From assembly GCA_012295275.1 (NCBI GenBank), contig CM022673.1, forward strand, positions 7,115,311 to 7,152,810: a stretch of DNA of 37,500 nt. Reading direction: 5' to 3'. Source of the DNA: Chrysomallon squamiferum (lineage: Eukaryota > Mollusca > Gastropoda > Neomphalida > Peltospiridae). Positions 13,495-25,121 of this stretch are shown piece by piece. Each line of letters starts with the position of its first letter. Position 1 is the first letter of the stretch. The notes under the pieces were generated by a model. The model ran no database searches and had not been told where the DNA came from. It saw only the letters and a list, made by a program, of their open reading frames with translations. Made by a program: the position numbers and the translations under genes.

Positions 13495-13780
13495 TTATCA
13501 TCATCGCCGTCGTCATCATGATCATCATTTTCTTATTCATCAGTGCATCATTATCACTACCATTATAATTGTTATCTTCATCCTCCATCAAAATTATCAT
13601 CTACTTCGTCGTCATCATCATCTTCATCATCACCACCTTCATCTTGAACAATATTATCATTATCTTCTTGTTCATCTTTTATCATTATGTCATTCATCAC
13701 TATTAACATCATCATCAACCATTAGTTACCAACATCACTGTAATCTGTTGTCATCATAATTATTATTACTGTTGTTATTC
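13495..13780. repeat. Degenerate (ATC)n/(ATT)n region
   Basis: Imperfect TCATCA/TTATCA triplets with CGTCGTC patches, an old decayed trinucleotide array. Confidence 0.8.
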
Positions 13781-14629
13781 AGACAATCTATATACAAAAG
13801 GGAAACAAAAAAAAAAAAAAAACAATTTCAAGGTTGCTGTACATCGTGTTAAAACGGTGGCTATATAAATCAATATTTCATTAACGTCTTTACAGATGTC
13901 AGTGAGAGAAGATTATCTTTTATATGGCGACTGTCGTAAATAAACTTGTACTGAACACGCCCCACAATCGTAAGCGAGTCAATGTTTAATTTGTGGAGAT
14001 AAACTTTGTCTTCTACATTGCCAGATAAGGCTTCAGAGACTTAAATCATACGACAGAAAAAATGTTTCAGTGTCAACAAGGCTTCAGTTCCCCATACCAT
14101 GCTTCTGTCAAAGAAAAAGAGCATAAGAGAAAATTATCGTTTTCATATTGTTCTGTTAATAATGATAACAACAACAACAACAACAACAGTAGTAACTAAC
14201 TGAATAAATTAACTACAAAAATAAATAGTTAAAAGAAGGAAGAAACGTCAGTATCCAAATCATTGTTATCAGCATCATCGTCACTCTTCCAGCCTTGACA
14301 CCATCATTCACTGTTATATTATAAATCTGTACTCAAACTGGATCGTTTAGAAATGAACAGTTCCCTACTGACTGCTATTTATCTTTGGAGCCCTGTTCAC
14401 TGGGTTATCTCACGTGTACAAGAAAATACGTTCTGAATAAAGTACAAGAGACCTCACAGAAGTGGAATTAAGTCAGTAAATATACTTCCAAAGCATAATG
14501 AACTGATATGCAGTATTATGTTACTTTTTTTTAAACGTGTGGAATCATTTAAGTTCATGCTATATTATTGTACGTTACTGTATCATATTTTGGTTATTTC
14601 TTCCTTCTTTCACAAGGCTTTTATTTTTA
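13781..14629. other. Unique sequence, no gene seen
   Basis: Includes a poly-A near 13808-13822 and a short (AAC)n at 14166-14188. No coding or RNA signal. Confidence 0.5.
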
Positions 14630-14785
14630 CTTCTATTACTACTATTTTTATTATTATTATTTTGTTATTAAGTATTATTATTAGCATCTTCATTATCATT
14701 ATTATTACTACTTCTACTATTATTATTATTATTTTATTAGTATTATCATTAGGATCATAGTCATTATTATTATTATTACTATTAC

Positions 14786-14845
<60 letters not shown>

Positions 14846-14846
14846 T
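14630..14846. repeat. (ATT)n trinucleotide array
   Basis: Imperfect ATT/ATC/ACT units to about 14790, then nearly pure ATT to 14842. Confidence 0.95.
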
Positions 14847-15361
14847 GTGATTATCATCAATGTGCATTCTGTTTATTTAAAAGCCAGTATTATGTGTCGA
14901 CAAATGAATTCGTACTGAGAATGAACTAATGTACTAAGTTAGCACCCATGAATGAATGATTCATTGACAATAAAAACGTTTCAGCAGTGATGTACATAAT
15001 CCCTGAATCTTCATTTACTTTGCTGTTTTTATTAATTACGATCGACAGAAACGTAATTATGTCAGCAGGTGCATGCACCAACTGTTTGAAGGTCTTTTCA
15101 ATAATTTTTTGAATTTTTTTATTTCGCTAAAATTGTTTACAGAGGAAAGATATTGCGGTACAAAGGGTTTTTCGGTACATTTCTGCATAATCCACCTTTT
15201 TATTCTCACATCAGTTTATCGAAATATGTCAGTCATCGTTACAGTAAAGAGGTGTATGCTTCTTGACAAACGTATTAAAATCCACCATATGTACCTGTAA
15301 TACTGTAACTATGTATTACTGTTACAGCTACAGATCTGAACTTAAACGAATATCTGAATTT
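14847..15361. other. Unique sequence, no gene seen
   Basis: Complex AT-rich DNA. Open frames are short and without splice or codon support. Confidence 0.5.
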
Positions 15362-15435
15362 ACAAATATTCTTGTTAACACACAAAAAAACACACATACA
15401 AAAACTCACATACAGTGTAACTCACAAATATATAT

Positions 15436-15477
<42 letters not shown>

Positions 15478-15766
15478 ATACATATTCAAATATAGGGTGT
15501 TTATGCATACCAACATTCATAAAAACATACATACGTACACACATACATATAAATATAGGGTGTTTATGCATACCAACATTCATAAAAACATACATACGTA
15601 CACACATACATACAAAAACACACATACACACATATACATACATACATACATGCATACATAGACACATAGATATACATACATGCATGCATACATACATACA
15701 CACATATGCACACATACATACACATGTATGTACATAGATATATATATATATATACACACATAAACA
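15362..15766. repeat. CA/CATA cluster with a near-perfect 63-bp tandem duplication
   Basis: (CA)n at about 15436-15470 is followed by two adjacent copies of a 63-bp unit, 15488-15550 and 15551-15613. Each copy contains TATAGGGTGTTTATGCATAC and CAACATTCATAAAAACA. The copies are essentially identical except at the last base. CATA/TA units follow to 15756. Confidence 0.95.
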
Positions 15767-16308
<542 letters not shown>

Positions 16309-16409
16309 ATACTTGGAGGATACATAATGATAAATGCGGTAATCATTCAGTAAAGAGATTGTCTTCATAGAGTGTTTGAATCGAAAGAATCGAAAGAAAT
16401 ATATCGACG

Positions 16410-16472
16410 ACAACAACAACAACAACAGCCTCAACAACAACAACAACAACATCAATAATAATAATAATAAAA
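16410..16472. repeat. (AAC)n/(AAT)n trinucleotide array
   Basis: AAC units with a few interruptions, then AAT. Confidence 0.92.
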
Positions 16473-17762
16473 TAGTAACAACAACAGTTATTCAAAATTA
16501 ATTCTAACTGTATGCGATTCTCAGTATACAGTCATTCTCCTTATTATTGTTTTTTTATTTTTATATCATATTTTTTTTTTCTATTCACTAGAACCAAATC
16601 GGCTTTTGTGTCCTAAGCTAGCTAGTCAGTCTAAATCTTACAGAACAAAGCGACGAGTTGGGCAAACAAGAGCAATCTTGCGCCATATCAGCAGTCTCTA
16701 TTGTAGACTGGTTTCCCCGCTTTCATACTTAGCGAACAGCTCCCAGTCGATTGCCGCTTCGTTCTGCGTCTGCGACGTCAATATTGACCGAGCATGGACT
16801 CATCAAAAAACGGAAGGAATCTTTTAAGCCAACATTTTATCATTTGTCTTGTGCACTGTTCAACTGGGTTATTTTTATTATCACGCAATCATATTACAGA
16901 TGATTGGACACAGGTATACAGACAGGCAAGGAATCATTCCTGTGTTAATCGGGCCCTTCAAAAAAAAAAAAAAAAAAAAAAAAAATGAAAAAATTAATTA
17001 ATAAAGAATTTTTTTTTGCTTATTTTCTTTTTTCCTCTGTTTTTGGAAAATAATGTTATTGAAGGGAAAAAAATAAAAATCGATGGTCTGGACACTTCCC
17101 CTTTAAAACTTATCTCTTTTTATTAAAATTCTGTTGCTTTTTGAACTATGTGTTATGTTTCTGATTCTTCGATGGACTTTTATGGACAAACAAAGACAAA
17201 TGTCGATCTCATTTTCATGTTTTTGGGTGTGTTTTTTTTTTTTTTTTTTTTTTTTACGACTGAAATGCTTTCTTGCCCCTAACTGCAAGAAGCATCCAGT
17301 TTTATATTCGAAGATACTTTATTAATCTCTTCATTAATTTTTTTTTGTTCTGTAATGATAGACAGCTTCCACGTTGTTGGGTTTGTTCGTTTGGTAATAA
17401 CAGCATTTAGTAAAATATTAGATTGCCAGCATTTATTATCATCTTTTGCGCACCGTTCAATGAATTTTTATTTTACTTGTTTGTTTTTTTTTTTTTTTGT
17501 TTGTTTTTTTCAATTACAGTGGCTATGAATCATTTTCTTAATCATATAATTTAAAAAATCTTTATTAACTCTTTTCCATAATCTCACAATTGTAAAAATA
17601 TACCTTAATAGTGAATTATTTTGCTTCAGTCTTGTATAAAACGAATATGGAGAATTAATCATAACCGCTTTTAAGATTATTAAGATTCCTTTTCAGCAAC
17701 AGTGAAAAAAAAAACGATGTGATTCTGAAACAAACATGAAAATACATAAATATATACACTAA
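16473..17762. other. Unique sequence with long A and T runs, no supported gene
   Basis: A 26-A run at 16960-16985 follows complex sequence ending GGGCCCTTC, which could be a retroposon tail, but no element body is recognised. T runs lie at 17232-17255 and 17486-17499. The less AT-rich patch at 16600-16800 has an open frame without recognisable protein features. Confidence 0.4.
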
Positions 17763-17828
17763 CATATATATATATATATATAGATAGATAGATAGATAGA
17801 TAGATAGACAGATATAGATATAGATATA
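17763..17828. repeat. (TA)n/(GATA)n microsatellite
   Basis: TA units grade into GATA and GATATA units. Confidence 0.95.
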
Positions 17829-18409
17829 TGTTGTACATATTTATTAAGTTAGTTTATTCATCTTTTGACGTAATTCAAAACCAAACTCTTACGGATAACG
17901 TTCGAAATATAGACATGTTCCAAAGACCCTTTTAATTTACGACCATCGTACAATTACTTGGAATGATTGATCACATTTATTAATAAAGCAGACACTTGAG
18001 TATGAAATATAGTCGCACGGGTGCGACCTCTAGCGGTCGGCTTTAGTTCAATATCGTCTGCTGACAAGGTATTATATGGCTAAAGGAAAATCAGCCATCT
18101 GCAAAAATCTATGCTGATATTATCAAACTGTGCAAACGGGCGCCCGCATTACGTGATTGTTCATTATAGGAGTCTTGATTTTTGCAAGCCAGTGGAATTA
18201 TTGGCACGGAACGTATTTTCACCATCCAGCCACCAATTATCTGAAATAGGAAAAAAAAAATTAAATGAAAGACAGAGAGAGAAAGAGAGAGATCTGATAA
18301 AAAAAATAAAGCCTATGTTTTAGCTGTTATTGTTTCTGATGCCTTTCTTTTATAACTGCTTGGCGTTTTCTAGGTTATTCTTACCGCTATTCCTGCTGCT
18401 ACCATTTCT
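17829..18409. other. Complex sequence with a CpG-rich inverted repeat
   Basis: The patch at 18000-18240 is less AT-rich. GTCGCAC-GG-GTGCGAC at 18012-18027 is a 7-bp-arm inverted repeat, overlapped by a CTCF-like motif on the minus strand. No coding region supported. Confidence 0.45.
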
Positions 18410-18442
18410 TCTTTTTCTTCTTTTCTTCTTCTTCTTCTTCTT

Positions 18443-18473
<31 letters not shown>

Positions 18474-18493
18474 TTATTATTATTATTATTATT
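18410..18493. repeat. (TTC)n/(TTA)n trinucleotide array
   Basis: TTC units to 18471, then TTA units. Confidence 0.95.
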
Positions 18494-18890
18494 TGGTTCC
18501 ATTCTTTTTATAATTTTTGTTTTTGTTTTGACTTGTTATTTTTCTGAACACTCAGCTTTATTCAGAATTATTTACTTCCTTCATGTTATATATATCATTC
18601 TATCATTATATGCTCTTTTCTTCTTATTGTTCTGGTAATAATAAAAAAATTTCATCATCGTTATCATCATCAACATCATCAGAGGATCTATTCTGCTAGT
18701 GGCCCAAAGATTACAGTATCTACTTTTCTGTCTGCATGTTATAGAAAACTCTGAATACATGATAGCAATATTATTATCTGTATACTTTTATGTATAATAC
18801 CATCTAATAGTAGATTAAAGTATATTTAATGAATTGTTGCATAAAGATATTCTTCCTTTCAGCAATTTTTCTTCTTGTTTTTATTTTTAT
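18494..18890. other. T-rich unique sequence, no gene seen
   Basis: Short imperfect ATC repeats near 18655-18680. No coding signal. Confidence 0.5.
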
Positions 18891-18950
18891 ATTTCTTCAT
18901 CATAATCATCATCATCAGCAGCAAGATCATCATCATCATCATCATTATCT
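18891..18950. repeat. Short (ATC)n array
   Basis: Imperfect ATC/CAG triplets. Confidence 0.8.
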
Positions 18951-19555
18951 TGTTGTTTTCTCCGGTATTCTTCATTATCATCATTTTCTTCCTTTTTTTT
19001 ATATTTTGTGTGTGATATTCGAAATATACATCAGTTTTCCTTACATTTTAATTTTCTACACATCACACTATACATACACACACATCTCCATACCTCAGAC
19101 TCTCTTCCATCTATTCTACTTTATTTTCAGACTCTAATCTTTCATTTAATATAAATAAATAATTCGAAACTTATCACATGTGCGGACGAGTGACGGAGCT
19201 AGCCGAAGAACGTCTTTTGTAATTCAATATTTGCCTTGATTAATAGTAAATGTGTTTACTCCCGAAAATCATCGTAAGCTAAATGATGATGTGTTTGGCT
19301 GAAGGAATTCTTGGCTCGTCTGGATGGCTAAATGCATCATCAATACTGACACTGGATTACGTATTTCTCTCCTTCACTTGATTGAGAATTCCTCGGCTTC
19401 TCGGAAGAAGATAAATTAGACCACGAAGGGAGCTGAGTATGCTCATCTGTGTTATTCTGGAGTTAGAGCGTTGATGAGTGCAATGCACTCCCACGGTCAC
19501 GAAACAAAAATATAAATTACTACTCAGCTGAAATATAATTTTGTATTCGAGGTTT
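18951..19555. other. Unique sequence with a possible regulatory island
   Basis: Sequence at 19180-19500 is low-repeat and less AT-rich than its surroundings. It contains an inverted repeat AGTAAA-TGTG-TTTACT (19245-19260) holding a forkhead core TGTTTAC, with TGATTAATA homeobox-like sequence adjacent. No coding signal. Confidence 0.35.
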
Positions 19556-19700
19556 TCTTTTTTTTTTCTTTTTTCTTTTTTTTTCTTTTTTTAATTGTTA
19601 TCCTTATCTTATTTTTTACAAGAATGTTTATTTTTTATTTTTTTTAACTTTTTTTTCTTCTTCTTTTCCTTATTAGATACTTTTTTTTTTTTTTTTTTAT
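19556..19700. repeat. T-rich low-complexity tract
   Basis: Successive T runs with scattered C, including an 18-T run at about 19682-19699. Confidence 0.85.
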
Positions 19701-19885
19701 ACGCCGAGCTTTCGATGAGTTTCAATGAAGAAAAATTGCAGTGGGTTTGACATATTTCGCTAAAATACCAATTTTCAGATGGAATTTGAATGGATTGGCT
19801 TTTATTGAGAATACATCTGATGATTATCTGTGCCATTTACTTGCCATGGAGGTGACTCAATCGATTCCATGTGAAGAAAATTTAA

Positions 19886-19978
19886 TCATCTTCATCATTA
19901 TTATTATCATCATTATCATCATCATCGTTGTTATCGTTATTGTTATTACTACTACTACTACTACTACTACCACTACTA

Positions 19979-20011
<33 letters not shown>

Positions 20012-20056
20012 ATAATAATAATAATAATAATGACAACACTAATAATAATAATAACA
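19886..20056. repeat. Compound (ATT/ATC)n-(ACT)n-(AAT)n array
   Basis: ATT/ATC units to about 19945, ACT units to 20010, then AAT units. Frames through it are repeat translation. Confidence 0.95.
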
Positions 20057-20422
20057 TTTTTCTTTCAATTGTTTCAAAATAATTACATTAGACAACTTCA
20101 ATAACTAATCAATAATTTAAAAAAGTCTATATGATTGGCAAACACTATTATTTCAAATAAATATTTAATAAAATAAACTAATTTTGATTTCCTATCCAGT
20201 TTTCACCGTATACTAAACCTACATTTCAAAACACACTGCGTCTATCAAATAAACATTGAATTAACAAGGAATTATACCAGACTACTCAAAAGATCACATG
20301 TAAAGACCTAACTTTAACGGTATGGAAAAGGAAAACAAATTACGAAAATTAGAAAGATTCCAGTAACCAGTGTATGGTATGAAATATCTTGAAATAGACA
20401 AATACTAACGACAACGTTAGTA

Positions 20423-20425
<3 letters not shown>
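20057..20425. other. AT-rich unique sequence, no gene seen
   Basis: No coding, RNA or repeat signal of note. Confidence 0.5.

Positions 20426-20455
<30 letters not shown>
20426..20455. repeat. (GT)n microsatellite
   Basis: Fifteen pure GT units. Confidence 0.96.
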
Positions 20456-20457
<2 letters not shown>

Positions 20458-20744
20458 ATTTTCATGAAGAATTTGATAACAAAAATGTTGATGGTTTCTG
20501 TGATGGCTGATGTCCAAGAGATCTGGAATGTTCACTTCTCTCAGTGTTGTGCTACTCGGTGTACGCCATTTGACGCAAGGATTCGTTGTTGGCTCTGTGT
20601 TTCTCAAACTGCATAAAACCAGAAGGCAGTAATGCTTCAGTTCTCGGCGTGTTTCCAAGTCTCTGAAGCAAATACCATCAGTGAAGTATAACAAGATTTT
20701 CTTATCTGACATTTGTGTTCCAGTCTTTCTCAGTTTGAAATACT
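20456..20744. other. Complex sequence, no supported gene
   Basis: Open on the minus strand across its whole length, but the protein is unrecognised and flanked by repeat translation. Not called. Confidence 0.4.
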
Positions 20745-21063
<319 letters not shown>

Positions 21064-21575
21064 AACTGATTTAGCTTGGCGGAAGGAGAAGTATTAATGT
21101 GTCTGATGTGAAGCGGCCTGTTGAGCCACGGATTAAATCCTGCACAGAACATGCACTAACGTAATAAGCGTGAACTGAAGAAATAAATCTCGGTTTGTTT
21201 TCTAACGGTCTTTCACGTAGACAAGATTTACAGGTTTTGCAGTCACCAGTTTGAAAAAGGAAGCAGTCGTGGCCTATTCAAAGTACTTTCATGTATCCTG
21301 ATTCCAACATTTTATTTTTGTTTGTTTACTTCCTTTAGCGTCTCTGATTATTTTCATTTAACGAACAGTTTACAGTTATGGAGGGTTATTAACATGAGAG
21401 AGAGAGAAGGGGGAGAGAGAGAAGAGATAAATATGCGCAAACAATAGGTAATCATTGTATAACGTTATTGTTGTTCACACATAAATAAATAAATAAACAA
21501 ATATCACAGTTTAAATTGTATGTGTTGGTAAATAGTTTAGACAACTTTTCCTTTTAATCATTTACTCTGCTGCTT
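21064..21575. other. Unique sequence, no gene seen
   Basis: Contains a short GA-rich patch at 21393-21427 and a short (AAAT)n at 21481-21496. Confidence 0.5.
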
Positions 21576-21598
21576 ATTATTATTATTATTATTATTAT

Positions 21599-21631
<33 letters not shown>

Positions 21632-21671
21632 AAGTAATACTAGTAGTAGTGGTAGTAGTAGTAGTAGTAGT
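21576..21671. repeat. (ATT)n-(AGT)n compound array
   Basis: ATT units to 21599, followed by imperfect AGT units. Confidence 0.95.
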
Positions 21672-22271
21672 ACTGGTTTTCTTATGCTATAATGCTAATG
21701 ATCACTGGTGTCTATTATAATTGCGATAGAAAAAACAAAATTCATCCATCCATCCATCATACAACCCATTCACTCAACATATCTTACCTCACTAATCCGG
21801 TCACTGTGTAACCTAGTCACATCTACGTTTCACCTGATTTGTTTCGTCATTTGCTTTATAAACGATATTAATTAATGTGATACTCAACTGTTGTCAAAAC
21901 AGTTTTATAGGCGTATTTATGCCGGCGTGTACGTCATACACAGCAAGCCATCAGCTGTGTTATGCCCCGCAGCACGTGATTTCACTGTAAATAACACTGT
22001 TTGATGTTATTTATTAATTATAAGAAAGAAATTGAGCCTGAAATAACTTCCTGGAATTCTGAATAAAGGTAGGCGCAGATTAAAGCTCTTTGTTGGAAAC
22101 GGGTTAATACATCAGTGACATAGTTCTGTTTTTTATTTATTTTAGATCGTATTTTTGTCTTATTTTATTTCACTATCTTTTACGTCACTGTTCTTCTCTT
22201 CTGTTTCTTTATACAGAAGCGTGAACAAACATGGACATAAATAACTAACAGAAACACATACACACACATAA

Positions 22272-22272
<1 letters not shown>
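21672..22272. other. Complex sequence, possible promoter or 5' exon
   Basis: Sequence at 21905-21980 is CpG-containing and carries CRE-like TACGTCA, an E-box CACGTG (21974-21979) and the inverted repeat at 21938-21960. A donor-like AAAG|GTAGG lies at 22065-22073, about 3 kb upstream of the coding exon. This is suggestive of an untranslated first exon but unproven. Confidence 0.3.

Positions 22273-22361
<89 letters not shown>
22273..22361. repeat. (GA)n microsatellite, ~88 bp
   Basis: Pure GA units followed by a short (GT)n. Confidence 0.97.
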
Positions 22362-22365
<4 letters not shown>

Positions 22366-23394
22366 GCTGTGTGTGTGTGTTTCATTTTTATTTTATTTGC
22401 ATATTTAATACAATTCCTTGAAGGCAACAATGTAAAGCAGTAATATTCTTTCCGAATTCAGAAGTCGTATTAATTATACTGAACAATATATCATCGAAAT
22501 GAAAAGAAAACGAAAAATAAAACAAATATTAAAAAGAGTTATTAGTTTAGTAAAAAAAAAAAAAAAAAAAAATGTATTTGATTGACAGATACTTAGAAAA
22601 TCTTTAGATGATAACAGTTTCGGTAATATTTATGTGTCGTGAAAACAATATAAACAATTTACTTGTTCATAAATGGGATTTTTGTTATTGTATTCACGTA
22701 TTTGATTAAGCCAGTCCTCGTTCTAGCTATTAAGTGTACGAGCAGTTAGTACAAAACAGCCCAATATTCGCTTTAATGGACGCTATCAAATATTGGTTCA
22801 CTTATTATATTTTGACAAGTGTATTTTTATTGGACTTGGTTTTATTTTTTTGATTTCAAAGCTTCGTTCGCTTGGTTCTAGTTGTGAGGTGGTAGAAAGG
22901 TTTCGTTCTCGCCTCTATCGATCAAAACACTTTGCGTATTAGAGTAATTTCGATTTCTTCTTTTTTTTTTTTTTTTTTGTATTTCGGTTGCAGCATTTCC
23001 ATTCCTGTTTAATGCTTCTAAGTAGTCTTAAAGCGAAAAACGATCTAAGAGAAATATTGTAGTACAAGACAAAAACATAACTGTGACGAGATGTAACAGC
23101 AGTGGAGAAAAAAAAGAAAACATCCTAAAGGAGACCAAATAACACATAGAAACATTTATTTATAAAGTGCAAACCATATTTTTTTTATATTTGAAAATGA
23201 AATGGTCATTATTTTGGAACATTTTGGTAATGTTTTAGTTCAACTATGTGTTGGAGAATGCTAATTTTAGTTATTAAAATGTTATTTGAAAACTAGTTTA
23301 AAATAAATAAATAAATAAATATTGCTGAGAACACCTTAGCAGGTTTTTACATTAGTATTTATTATTCATTATGTATATGATGCAGATGTTTCAT
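22362..23394. other. AT-rich unique sequence, no gene seen
   Basis: A 22-A run at about 22552-22571 and a poly-T near 22960-22978. No coding signal. Confidence 0.5.
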
Positions 23395-23532
23395 ATATTT
23401 ATGCACACTTACACACTTGTATACATATACATATACATAAATACATACATGCATACATACATGAATACATACACACATGCCCACTTACGTATATACATAT
23501 ACATACATACATATATACAAACACACATACAA

Positions 23533-23564
<32 letters not shown>

Positions 23565-23656
23565 ATTTATATTTATTTATTTATACATACATACATACAT
23601 ACATACATACATACATACATACATACATACATACATACATACATACACACATACAT
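23395..23656. repeat. (CATA)n/(GT)n compound array
   Basis: Imperfect CATA units, (GT)n at 23545-23563, then pure CATA units at 23583-23645. Confidence 0.95.
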
Positions 23657-24115
23657 TTCTTCCGCCATTCATCACTGTAACAAGTTTGACTTGTTCTTCT
23701 ACATACAGCTTCATTTCTGACAAACTTTGAAAACCAAGCAGCGGTGACTTCATCGAATAACGAAAACAAATTTAATTACCTCGGCAACATCGGTCACACT
23801 GCCCCGAATAAAGTGGCAAATCCTCGCCATTTCCCTTTGTACAAATATCAATTTGCATGTGTCACTCTTTCCGCGCTGTAATTATATATTTAATGACATG
23901 TGAAGTTGGTCTCTGATGTAGAAATGCCCGTGCATAGTTTCTAAGATGTGAATGGGAGGGTGGGCTCTTTTTTTTTTTCGTTTTCTCTCTTTTTTTTCTG
24001 ATTGAATTTATTGTTAATGATTAACATTCTCCTGGTTGCTATGATCAAAGAAGTAAAGCTTGGCTAGAATGAATTGAGTTGCGTAGTGCGGTGTGTTAAA
24101 AATAAGAAAATTAGG
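23657..24115. other. Unique sequence, no gene seen
   Basis: Complex sequence with a short T run near 23968. No coding signal. Confidence 0.5.
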
Positions 24116-24345
24116 TAAATGAATAAATGAATGAATGAATGAATGAAATCATTTTTATCACCATCCATCCATTCATGCATGCATGAATAGACACACACAC
24201 ATTCATATATACATACTTAGATACGTACACAAACATGCATACACACATATATACATACATACATAGATACGTACACAAACATGCATACACACATATATAC
24301 ATAAACCTAAACATACAAACACACATACACACACACATACATTTA
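24116..24345. repeat. (AATG)n and CATA cluster with a 46-bp tandem duplication
   Basis: AATG units at 24119-24147, then two copies of a block beginning TAGATACGTACACAAACATG, at 24218 and 24264 (offset 46). Confidence 0.92.
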
Positions 24346-25069
24346 CGTAAAAATATGCTTATATAAAACTAATTATTATTTTTTTGTTGTTGTTGTTTTT
24401 TTACCTATAGGTGATCAAATGTTTAAATAATATTCATATTTTTGTTTGTTTTTTTCCCTTATTTGTCATCATTCCCATCATCGTCATTATTTATTTATTT
24501 ACTTATTTATTTACTTAAATTAAAATAAATAAGTATAAAAATCGAACTGAAAACTTAACTGAAGATCATCACTGCCTATCTTATAACATCATTATATAGA
24601 GTTATTTCAAGTTAATATCATAATGTTTATGTTGGATCGTTAAGCTTAAGTAGAATCGGCAAGTTATTTATTATGTAATAATTACAAAGCAATCGTTATA
24701 AGTAATGTACCACCTTATTTTCTCTCTCAGTACATTAATTGACATGGAAAAAGAGAATTATATTAAACTGGAATCAGTCATGATGATGTACTCTGAAAAT
24801 TGCCTAGTAACATGCAAGTAATCATAACATTCTTTTATTCCTAACTGATTGACTGCTGTCTGTGTATCTCTCTTCTGCTTTTCAAAGACATTTCCCAAGA
24901 CGTATTACACTAAAAAAAAAGTCAACGAATCTGTTATCCTGAACCTTTGAATGACTACAAGCAAGTGGTAAAGCGGACTTATTGTTATGTGACCAGAATC
25001 ATTCTATGAAACATATTTTAAAGATCGCATATTTTAATTCGACAGTTTCTGAGACGTGTCTGCCTATCT
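24346..25069. other. AT-rich sequence upstream of the coding exon
   Basis: Probable intron or 5' flank. Contains short ATTT tetranucleotide repeats at 24485-24515 and no coding or RNA signal. Confidence 0.5.
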
Positions 25070-25093
25070 TATGATTTTGTTTCTAACTTTCAG
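25070..25093 (+). other. Splice acceptor (3' splice site) of the coding exon
   Basis: A T-rich run ends in TTTCAG at 25088-25093, immediately before the first exon base at 25094. The upstream intron is phase 2 if the frame is already coding, because the first exon base is the third base of an AGG codon. The abrupt change from AT-rich to GC- and CpG-rich sequence just after this point supports the boundary. Confidence 0.7.
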
Positions 25094-25121
25094 GCCACAG
25101 CAGAAGACAGCAACGTACAAA

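Noticed and set aside
16606-16827. 73-codon plus-strand frame
   Set aside because: Unrecognised, no splice signals, no conservation evidence available.
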